A program made the position numbers and the translations under genes. Of a stretch of DNA of 15,268 nucleotides, positions 6,816 to 12,985 are shown piece after piece. The DNA is from Clostridiales bacterium UBA1380 (GTDB lineage: Bacteria; Bacillota; Clostridia; Oscillospirales; CAG-272), in the NCBI GenBank assembly GCA_002305445.1, contig DBRA01000027.1, forward strand, positions 1 to 15,268, read 5' to 3'. The notes under the pieces were generated by a model. It saw only the letters and a list, made by a program, of their open reading frames with translations. It was not told the DNA's origin and did not search any database. Numbering within the stretch: position 1 is the first letter of the stretch; each line of letters opens with the position of its first letter.

Positions 6816-7586
6816 ATGTCAAAGATGCCCGTTTTATTTGTAGGACATGGGTCCCCGATGAATGCTATTGAAAACAACCGTTATACCGGAGCATGGAGAA
6901 GCATGGCCGAAAAGATGCCCAGACCGGATGTGATATTGTCCGTTTCGGCTCACTGGTTTACAAAAGGCACCCGGATCATGAATGAGGAAAATCCGAGAAC
7001 CGTATACGATATGTACGGATTTCCGAAGGAATTGTATGAAGTCACATATAACACGGCAGGTTCGCCCAAAACGGCCGAAGCGGCAAAAAACCTGATTTCA
7101 GGAGCGACGCGGTTTGATAATTCCTGGGGTATCGACCACGGGACCTGGTCGGTATTGGTTCACATGTATCCGGACAGGGACATTCCGGTTTTTCAGATAA
7201 GCGTAGACGCTGATGCATCCCCTGAAGAACATTATAAAATCGGCAGGGAATTAAGAACTTTAAGGGAGCAGGGCGTTCTGATATTCGGCTCCGGCAATGT
7301 CGTCCATAACTTAAGACTGGTCGACTGGCACAAATCAAGTAAGGGCTTTGATTGGGCATATGAATTTGACGAATATATTTATTCGAATATTTTGAATAAG
7401 AATCATGAGAATATTCTGAAGTACAATGAGCTCGGCAATATAGCACGGCTTTCGGTGCCGACTCCGGATCATTTTTATCCTCTTTTATACATTCTCGGAG
7501 CGTCGTATGAATATGATAAAATCAGCGTATATAATAAGTCCTGCGAGCTGGGATCATTGACAATGACATCCTACCTTTTTGAATGA
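6816..7586 (+). CDS. ygiD: Class III extradiol dioxygenase, YgiD / 4,5-DOPA dioxygenase type
   Basis: The 256-residue product matches the LigB-superfamily enzymes that open catechol rings with a metal held by histidines. Visible motifs: VLFVGHGSPMNA (6-17, H11), LSVSAHWFTKGT (41-52, H46), the MYGFPKELYEVTYNTAGSP segment (67-83), WGIDHGTWSVLVHMYP (104-119, H108 and H116), FGSGNVVHNL (157-166, H164) and PTPDHFYPLLY (215-225, H219). E. coli YgiD is the known relative; it uses zinc or iron and has 4,5-DOPA activity in vitro. The natural substrate is unclear. ATG 6816 has AAAGGGAG (6802-6809) six bases upstream, whereas ATG 6810 directly abuts it and GTG 6789 lies before it. It ends 54 bases before a good terminator. 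Confidence 0.9.
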   Translation: MSKMPVLFVGHGSPMNAIENNRYTGAWRSMAEKMPRPDVILSVSAHWFTKGTRIMNEENPRTVYDMYGFPKELYEVTYNTAGSPKTAEAAKNLISGATRFDNSWGIDHGTWSVLVHMYPDRDIPVFQISVDADASPEEHYKIGRELRTLREQGVLIFGSGNVVHNLRLVDWHKSSKGFDWAYEFDEYIYSNILNKNHENILKYNELGNIARLSVPTPDHFYPLLYILGASYEYDKISVYNKSCELGSLTMTSYLFE

Positions 7587-7640
7587 TCAATGATTATTTC
7601 GGAAAGACATCTTCATTCGAATATTATAATATAACGAAAA

Positions 7641-7668
7641 CCCGTCCGTTAGGATGGGCTTTTGTTTT
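7641..7668 (+). terminator. Rho-independent terminator of the dioxygenase gene
   Basis: CCCGTCC (7641-7647) pairs with GGATGGG (7652-7658) around GTTA, with one G-U pair, preceded by AAAA and followed by CTTTTGTTTT. The hairpin core matches the one at 2716-2736 in 18 of 21 positions. Confidence 0.8.
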
Positions 7669-8019
7669 ATCAGGCGAAGGCTGCCTCGGACTGCCGAAGC
7701 CGTCAGACAACGGACTTATACGCATATGCGCGTTTTCTAATCGTCAGCGATGCGGCTGCCCTATTGAATTTTTGTCGTGCGCCTTCAACTTCCCGACGCT
7801 TGCTTGTGTTTATTATATCAAATTTCCGGGTTTCGGCCGGCTCTGCCGCATGATAACACTCCGGAATGTATAAATAATTACTCCGTAAAGTGCTGTTGCC
7901 GTTATCTGTATTATATGACATTCCTGCGGTTATGCCCGGCTTCCGCTTACAGCCCCGCTCATAAGGATTTCGGAACACAGCGTGAAATTTTGCACCTTGC
8001 GATTATCCGCAGTTCGGGA
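7669..8019. other. Non-coding stretch between two transcription units
   Basis: No open frame here has a ribosome site, recognisable motif or sensible codon use. The longest minus-strand frame (7703-7978) reads as low-complexity basic peptide and is probably chance. A 10-bp palindrome CGCATATGCG is at 7721-7730. I see no clear terminator for the phosphoglycosyltransferase gene that ends at 8020 on the minus strand. The stretch could be a decayed gene, but I found no family trace. Confidence 0.5.
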
Positions 8020-8703
8020 TTAAACCCATGAACTGTCCGTTAATCGGGGCACATTTTTACTCGGCAGGTGCAAGACAACGGCAGCAGTTTGAAAAATCAG
8101 CTGAACATCCAACACCATGCTGCGATTGCGGACATAGTACAGTTCCATTTCGATGCGCTGCTCATAAGTGGTATCGGGGCGGCGATGCACCTGCCAATAA
8201 CCGGTCAGGCCCGGCGTAACGCTGAGAAGATAATCTCTTCGAACCCCGTATTTTTCCGTTTCTTCCAGAACCACCGGGCGCGGCCCGACGAAGCTCATCT
8301 GACCGGTCAATATGTTGAGCAGCTGGGGAAACTCATCTATATTGGTTTTTCTCAGAAATCTGCCTATCCTCGTAATTCTGAAATCGTCCCTCAGCTTATA
8401 ATTCGAATGATATTCAGCCCATTGTTCGGGCGTGAGATTCTGCAGCATCGCATCGGCGTTGCTGTACATGCTGCGGAATTTATATATCATAAAAGGACGG
8501 CCATTCTTGCCGATCCGCTGCTGCTTATAAAATCCCGGTCCGGGCGAATCCAGCTTTATCAGCACGGGCACGATTAAAAAAACAGGAGAGAGTACTATAA
8601 GCGCAAATAACGATAGCAGGATATCCAGACAGCGTTTGACGACAGAGTATATGTTCTGCGAAAACGAATAGGAAATCGGGTAGTATGTAGTATTTACAAC
8701 AAT
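8020..8703 (-). CDS. Phosphoglycosyltransferase (bacterial sugar transferase), no canonical start codon
   Basis: Monotopic sugar-phosphate transferase that moves a sugar phosphate from a nucleotide sugar to undecaprenyl phosphate, the first step in a polysaccharide repeat unit. The frame reads YSVVKRCLDILLSLFALIVL, then S-P and a hydrophobic stretch: the re-entrant membrane helix with its Ser-Pro break. It is followed by GPGFYKQQRIGKNGRPFMIY and KFRSM, the Asp-Glu catalytic pair in NIDEFPQLLNILTG (D123, E124 counting from 8703), SFVGPRP, and VTPGLTGYWQVHRR. The first ATG/GTG/TTG in frame is GTG 8571, which would cut away most of the membrane helix. A strong ribosome site AAGGAGG (8712-8706) is followed in frame by ATT, GTT and GTA; the nearby TTG codons are out of frame and run into TAA. 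So the start is non-canonical or a base has been lost. I give the span from ATT 8703 (227 codons), the usual length for the family. It is divergent from the capsule operon. Confidence 0.85.
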   Translation of the reverse strand: MVVNTTYYPISYSFSQNIYSVVKRCLDILLSLFALIVLSPVFLIVPVLIKLDSPGPGFYKQQRIGKNGRPFMIYKFRSMYSNADAMLQNLTPEQWAEYHSNYKLRDDFRITRIGRFLRKTNIDEFPQLLNILTGQMSFVGPRPVVLEETEKYGVRRDYLLSVTPGLTGYWQVHRRPDTTYEQRIEMELYYVRNRSMVLDVQLIFQTAAVVLHLPSKNVPRLTDSSWV

Positions 8704-8705
8704 CC

Positions 8706-8712
8706 CCTCCTT
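8706..8712 (-). promoter_or_regulatory. Strong ribosome binding site without an in-frame start
   Basis: AAGGAGG on the minus strand, followed by GG and then ATT GTT GTA AAT in the sugar-transferase frame. In another frame TTG (8699-8697) sits at ideal distance but is followed at once by TAA. The site marks where translation of the sugar transferase most likely begins. Confidence 0.6.
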
Positions 8713-8921
8713 ATAATTTCCGGAGCGTCATCATGTCAGCAGATTCGTCCGGCAATTAAAGATAATAAAAGAAACATCGGAAACGTGTCGGTTAGAATAA
8801 GAAGTGCGGCACGGAAATTAAAAAAGATACCGTGAAGTTATCAGATGAAACCGGAATAAGGAAAGACGCAGGTTATCTCGAGCTTCCTCCTTTGTACAAC
8901 ATATTCGGCTGCGTTATCTTT

Positions 8922-8941
8922 ATGTATCGAGATGTATCGAG
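8922..8941. repeat. Perfect 10-bp tandem duplication in the leader
   Basis: ATGTATCGAG occurs twice back to back (8922-8931 and 8932-8941). It lies about 120 bases upstream of the Wzz start codon. Confidence 0.8.
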
Positions 8942-8967
8942 AGGCGGAAAAATTTCGGGCGATCCTT

Positions 8968-8995
8968 TTGCATACCAACATGTCCGCACTAATAT
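8968..8995 (+). promoter_or_regulatory. Candidate promoter of the capsule operon
   Basis: TTGCAT (8968-8973), a 16-base spacer and TAATAT (8990-8995), giving a leader of roughly 60 bases before the ATG at 9062. Both boxes deviate from consensus. Confidence 0.35.
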
Positions 8996-9021
8996 ATTGT
9001 TACAGACCGGACCGACTATCG

Positions 9022-9045
9022 GCATTGCGCATATGCGGATAATGC
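9022..9045 (+). other. Nested dyad in the leader just before the Wzz ribosome site
   Basis: GCATT (9022-9026) can pair with AATGC (9041-9045), enclosing the perfect palindrome CGCATATGCG (9028-9037). The ribosome site GGAGCG starts a few bases later. It could form a small RNA hairpin or a protein-binding site; function is inference. Confidence 0.35.
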
Positions 9046-9061
9046 AATAACGGAGCGAAAA

Positions 9062-10342
9062 ATGGAGCTGCATGATTTTTTGAAGGCTCTCAGGACTTAC
9101 ATATGGTTTATTGTCCTGCTTACCGTACTGGCAGCCGTATCGGCATGGGTTGTCAGCGCTTTCATGATGGTGCCGCATTACAGATCGACGACCATGGTCG
9201 TCATCAGAAAAGGATACTATTCAAGCAACTTCGATATGCATGACGCTCTGTTTGATTCCGGCTCCATCACTTTGTTTACGAAGATTGCGGAAAGCGATAC
9301 GGTCGCCTCAAAAGTCATCGGCGAGCTGAATTTGAATATGAACTCGGAAAGGTTTAAAAAGCTCATAGACATCAGCGCGGATTACCAGACAGGCGTTTTG
9401 GATGTTTCGGTCGAAACGTCTCAGGCGGAGCTGTCGATGAAGATCATCGAGGCCTATATCCGTGCGCTGCAGGCGGAAGCCGAAAGCCTGTTTCCGAACG
9501 TAACCGTTCATACCATAGACGCGCCGAAGTATCCGGAAAAGCCTTCCGGCCCGATCATTCCGCTGAACGTGGGGCTTTCGGCTCTGGGAGGAATACTCGC
9601 GGGTATGCTGCTCGCCGTTTTATTCAGCGTCAGAGAACAGACGAAATCCGATCTGAGCGTTCTGGAAAAATTCCCGGGCCTCTTTGTCTTGGGATTTATG
9701 CCGAGGATCATAGGTAAAAATAAGCCGTTTATCTTTCTCTCCGGCGATACGGCCGGGGAGGCCGTGCGCATGACGGGGGCCAACCTGCAGTATCTCACGG
9801 AGCGCGAAAACATTAAAACGGTTTTGATTTCCAGCCCGCATCCGGCGGAGGGGAAGACGACGGTCGCCGTCAATCTGGCCGCGACCATGGTCGGACTGGG
9901 CAGGAGAATACTCATTATAGACTGCAGCGGCGGCAAACCTTCGTTTCTTACGAACGGCAGCGCAGGCGCGGCAGACGGCGTATATACGGTCGGCAATGTT
10001 TCCGATACCGGTTTCGATATCGCCGCGGCGCCCCGTGACGAAAACGGCATAGCATACGCGAAGATGCGGCAGTTCCTTGAAACATTTGAAAACGGTTATG
10101 ATTTGATATTTCTCGATTGCCCTCCCGTAATGACAAGCGCGGATACGCTGCTGCTCTCCCGGTTCGTCAAACATATGGTTCTGGTCGTCGATTATCGGGC
10201 TTTGGCTTTCAACGTACTGCACGCCTGTATCAGACGGCTGAACAGCATCAATGTCGCGGTGCTCGGCGTAATCGTCAACCGTATGCCGCAGAAAAAGCTT
10301 GTTGTCCGAACGCCGAAACATGCATACCGGAGCAGGAGATAA
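9062..10342 (+). CDS. Fused Wzz chain-length determinant / BY-kinase with degenerate kinase motifs
   Basis: The 426-residue protein joins the two halves that Firmicutes usually encode as separate CapA/CapB-type proteins. Residues 1-190 are the Wzz part: membrane segment ~14-36, an external domain, and the proline-rich PKYPEKPSGPIIPLNVG (155-171) leading into the second membrane segment (~168-190). Residues ~235-410 are the P-loop kinase/ATPase: Walker A SSPHPAEGKTT (257-267, K265) and Walker B LIFLDCPP (348-355, D352). Walker A' reads IIDCSGGKP (285-293) where BY-kinases have an Asp-x-Asp-x-Arg pattern, so the second aspartate and the arginine are missing. The stretch between A' and B is short and lacks the usual Pro-Pro-Asn-Pro loop. 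The tail has a single tyrosine (Y422) instead of a cluster. It probably still sets chain length with the Wzy protein downstream, but tyrosine phosphorylation is doubtful. ATG 9062 follows GGAGCG. Confidence 0.88.
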   Translation: MELHDFLKALRTYIWFIVLLTVLAAVSAWVVSAFMMVPHYRSTTMVVIRKGYYSSNFDMHDALFDSGSITLFTKIAESDTVASKVIGELNLNMNSERFKKLIDISADYQTGVLDVSVETSQAELSMKIIEAYIRALQAEAESLFPNVTVHTIDAPKYPEKPSGPIIPLNVGLSALGGILAGMLLAVLFSVREQTKSDLSVLEKFPGLFVLGFMPRIIGKNKPFIFLSGDTAGEAVRMTGANLQYLTERENIKTVLISSPHPAEGKTTVAVNLAATMVGLGRRILIIDCSGGKPSFLTNGSAGAADGVYTVGNVSDTGFDIAAAPRDENGIAYAKMRQFLETFENGYDLIFLDCPPVMTSADTLLLSRFVKHMVLVVDYRALAFNVLHACIRRLNSINVAVLGVIVNRMPQKKLVVRTPKHAYRSRR

Positions 10343-10344
10343 GT

Positions 10345-11487
10345 ATGATTAAATTGCTCATGTGCATAACCCTTTCGGAGACCGGCGGCAGCCAGCGCGT
10401 GGTCTATGATATCCTAGCAAATCTGCCGGAGGACAAGTATGATATCACCATGGTAACGGCGCCGGGCGGAGACCTTATCGATTGGGTGAACAGGCTGAAT
10501 CAATGCCGGAAAAATGTCATTCGGGTGATTACCCTGTCCTGTATCAGAAGAAATATCTCGCCGGTCAACGATTTCGTTACGTTCATCCGTCTTCTGTCCT
10601 TAATGCGGCGTTCCCGCTTTGATGTGGCGCATTTCCACAATTCCAAAGTCGGCCTGCTCGGCCGGGCGGCCGCATGGCTCTCCCGTACGCCGAAGACTTT
10701 TTACACCGTACACGGCTGGGGCTTGAACCGCAGTACGACCGGCATCCTGTTCCCGTTTTTGTCGATGGCGGAACGCATCGTCGCCAGGATGAGCACGGCG
10801 GTTATTTTCGTATCACGAAGCGATATGGAGCGGGGCCTGCAAAACAAGTGGGCTTATAAATCAAATGCCAGCCTTATCTATAACGGCATCGCGGACGGAT
10901 CCGCCCCGCGCGAGAGGGCGTCCGGAAGCGAACCGGTTATTATTTTTGTCGCGCGTCTGGCCGAACCCAAAGAGCCGCTGCTGGCGCTGCAGGCATCGGA
11001 GATCCTGCAGAGGGAGGGATACGCCCACCGGCTGCTGATTGTCGGCGACGGGCCAATGTATCCCGACTGCGTGCAGTATATCGGCGAACACCGACTGCAA
11101 AACTGCGCCTTTATGCTGGGAAAGCGGGAAGACGTCCGCGGGCTGCTTGAGAGCTCCGATATATTCTGCCTGTTTTCCCGGTGGGAGGGGCTGCCGATAT
11201 CCATTCTGGAGGCGATGGCAGCCGGGCTGCCCGTCGTCGCCAGCGCGGTGGGCGGCATACCCGAAATGGTGGAGCACGGGTCAAGCGGATATCTTGCGGA
11301 AGACTTCAGCGCGGAGAATACCGCGGAGTATATAAAGACTTTGATACGCGACGAAGGTCTTCGCCGCCGAATGGGCGCCGCCGCACGCGCGGCGGTGAGG
11401 GAGCGTTTCGCTTTGGAGGATATGGTATCGAAATACAGGCAGCTGTATGAAACGCCGTATCCCCGCCGCGGCCGGAGATCGTCATGA
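10345..11487 (+). CDS. GT4-family glycosyltransferase
   Basis: The 380-residue product is a GT-B fold retaining glycosyltransferase. The N-terminal acceptor domain starts with LLMCITLSETGGSQRVVYDI (4-23), with the Gly-Gly loop, then VAHFHNSK (94-101) and TVHGWG (121-126). The C-terminal nucleotide-sugar domain has IIFVARLAEPKEP (199-211), LLIVGDGP (230-237) and the E-x7-E motif EGLPISILE (281-289) followed by AMAAGLPVVAS. It would add a sugar to the lipid-linked repeat unit made by the sugar transferase. ATG 10345 lies two bases past the Wzz stop with AGGAG (10334-10338) six bases upstream; the frame is open further upstream but only as overlap with the Wzz gene. Its stop overlaps the next start by four bases (ATGA), so the genes are translationally coupled. 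The sugar used is unknown. Confidence 0.93.
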   Translation: MIKLLMCITLSETGGSQRVVYDILANLPEDKYDITMVTAPGGDLIDWVNRLNQCRKNVIRVITLSCIRRNISPVNDFVTFIRLLSLMRRSRFDVAHFHNSKVGLLGRAAAWLSRTPKTFYTVHGWGLNRSTTGILFPFLSMAERIVARMSTAVIFVSRSDMERGLQNKWAYKSNASLIYNGIADGSAPRERASGSEPVIIFVARLAEPKEPLLALQASEILQREGYAHRLLIVGDGPMYPDCVQYIGEHRLQNCAFMLGKREDVRGLLESSDIFCLFSRWEGLPISILEAMAAGLPVVASAVGGIPEMVEHGSSGYLAEDFSAENTAEYIKTLIRDEGLRRRMGAAARAAVRERFALEDMVSKYRQLYETPYPRRGRRSS

Positions 11488-12911
11488 ACATGCGGATATT
11501 TCAGAGCCGTAATTTCTTTTTATTCCTGACGCTGATCGCTGCCGCGACTGCGCTGGGAGCCGCCAATCTGTTCGGGATACTGCCGGCCGCCGGTGCGACG
11601 CTGTTTCTGGCCGCCGCGCTTGTCACGGTTTTATCAAAAAAAGCATATCACCACATCGTGCTTGCGGGTATCTGGCTTCTGTTCTGCGTGTTCATAGAGC
11701 CGTCTCCGTCCGATATGCTCCTTTGCGCGGTGATACCTCTGGGGTTGATTTCAGGTCACTATAAACCGAAGCTGTCCGGCCCGTCGCTGGTTACCGCTCT
11801 GCTCTTTATTACATATATCATCGCCTGTATCCCCGGCATTCTCGCCGCCGGGGACAAGAGCGGCGCGCTGGTGTATTCTGCCGTCACGCTGTATCTGCTT
11901 TTTTCCGCGATGTTTATCGGCACGTACGGACAGAGGCATACGATTAATCCCCTGCTGCGCGCTTATATTCTGGCGGCATTCTGCTCCTTTCTCGTCGGCC
12001 TTATCGGCTACTGCGGCGTATTCGGCGAGTTTTTGATGGCCGGCAACTACCGCGTCAAGGGGCTGTTCAAGGACCCGAATGTTTACGGGCCGTTTTTTAT
12101 ACCTGCCATCCTGCTGGTGATAAGCGACATAAAAAAGCGCGCTTTGCTGAGGACGCCTGTCGCAGTTCATATAATTCTGATTGTCTTTTTCACGCTGGGC
12201 GTTGTCTTCAGCTTTTCGAGGGGAGCCTGGGTCAGCCTGGTCGTCGCGCTGCTTTCGTATTTTCTTCTCACCGGAGATTTAAAGCGGCATCTCAAGCTCA
12301 AACGGCTAATAGCCGGGGCTGCGTGCCTGATCCTCATCGCGGGAGTGCTGTTCTCGCCGCCGATGAGGAGCACGGGTGTGAGCGATTATCTGCTCGAGCG
12401 GGCGCAGCTTCAGAAGTATGACCGGAACCGGTTTCGCTCACAGCAGGGCGGGCTGGAGCTTGCGCTGCAGAATCCTCTGGGCATCGGTCCGGGTCAGTTT
12501 GAAAATGAAATAGCCGCGGTTACAAAATACCGCCTTTCCGCACACAGCCTGTATATCCGGACCGTTGCCGAAAACGGGTTTGCCGGGTTTTTATCGTTGT
12601 TTGCCGCTTTGGGTTATTTGATTTTATCGATGCTTCGCCTGTACTTGCGAAAAACACCGGAACCTGTCCTCGGTTCACTTTCCGTCGCGGACATGAAAGA
12701 ACAAGCAAAAGAGGATCTCATTTTTCAGAACGGGCGTAAATCAGAGCCGCTTTCAAAAGAAGCCTGCCGCCCCGAAAAAAATACGGTACTCGCCGCCGTG
12801 ATTGCGATACTGATCGGCCTTCTGGTCAACGGGCTTGTAATAGATACCCTGCACTGGCGGCATTTCTGGTTCTATATCGGCGTCGGACTGTACTTCGTTA
12901 ACTGCGAGTGA
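11484..12911 (+). CDS. Wzy/WaaL-type O-antigen polymerase or ligase
   Basis: The 475-residue product is a polytopic membrane protein with about a dozen hydrophobic segments. It shows the Wzy_C (O-antigen ligase superfamily) marks: VKGLFKDPNVYGPFFIPAIL (191-210), FSFSRGAWVSLVVALLSYF (242-260), then an external loop with RNRFRSQQGGLELALQNPLG (314-333), GIGPGQFEN (333-341) and a conserved-looking histidine in SAHSLYIRTVAENG (352-365, H354). This family joins lipid-linked repeat units or transfers a polymer to an acceptor. With Wzz upstream and a flippase downstream, polymerase is the likelier role. A polar insertion (~389-434) sits between the last segments. The ATG at 11484 overlaps the previous stop; GGAG (11473-11476) lies upstream. 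ATG 11490 is an alternative start. Confidence 0.88.
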   Translation: MNMRIFQSRNFFLFLTLIAAATALGAANLFGILPAAGATLFLAAALVTVLSKKAYHHIVLAGIWLLFCVFIEPSPSDMLLCAVIPLGLISGHYKPKLSGPSLVTALLFITYIIACIPGILAAGDKSGALVYSAVTLYLLFSAMFIGTYGQRHTINPLLRAYILAAFCSFLVGLIGYCGVFGEFLMAGNYRVKGLFKDPNVYGPFFIPAILLVISDIKKRALLRTPVAVHIILIVFFTLGVVFSFSRGAWVSLVVALLSYFLLTGDLKRHLKLKRLIAGAACLILIAGVLFSPPMRSTGVSDYLLERAQLQKYDRNRFRSQQGGLELALQNPLGIGPGQFENEIAAVTKYRLSAHSLYIRTVAENGFAGFLSLFAALGYLILSMLRLYLRKTPEPVLGSLSVADMKEQAKEDLIFQNGRKSEPLSKEACRPEKNTVLAAVIAILIGLLVNGLVIDTLHWRHFWFYIGVGLYFVNCE

Positions 12912-12985
12912 TTAAACAGCGGCCGGCGAGGCGCCGCCATCTCCGCATTCAGCCGGTTCGCCCGCCCAAAAGAAGAGGAGAGTAT

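Larger units (their letters stand above)
8704..9061. other. Divergent leader region between the PGT gene and the capsule operon
   Basis: This 358-base stretch separates the two transcription units of the polysaccharide locus. It holds a candidate plus-strand promoter (8968-8995), a 10-bp tandem duplication (8922-8941) and a palindromic hairpin (9022-9045) just before the Wzz ribosome site. The 72-codon frame at 8832-9050 lacks a ribosome site and conserved motifs. I did not recognise a known riboswitch or an ops/JUMPstart element. Confidence 0.5.

Noticed and set aside
7703..7978. 91-codon minus-strand frame downstream of the sugar transferase as a decayed gene
   Set aside because: No family signature, no ribosome site and no continuity with a neighbouring gene; probably chance.
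8885..8893. TCCTCCTTT, matching the 16S anti-Shine-Dalgarno tail, as a sequester of the Wzz ribosome site
   Set aside because: Only about four bases could pair with the GGAG at 9052, too weak to claim a switch.
8832..9050. 72-codon plus-strand frame in the capsule leader as a leader peptide
   Set aside because: The GTG start lacks a ribosome site, no conserved motif is visible, and the frame contains the tandem 10-bp duplication, which suggests non-coding sequence.
8704..9061. Cyclic-di-GMP (GEMM) riboswitch or JUMPstart/ops element in the capsule leader
   Set aside because: Fragments such as GACGCA occur, but I could not find the conserved paired core of GEMM or the GGCGGTAG ops motif.
9620..10321. 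Minus-strand open frame of 233 codons opposite the Wzz/kinase gene
   Set aside because: It is antisense to a gene with membrane segments and Walker motifs; composition is that of a complementary-strand shadow.
12924..12936. CGGCG/CGCCG hairpin between the Wzy and flippase genes as a terminator
   Set aside because: Five-pair stem with no T-run, in a short gap inside what looks like one operon.
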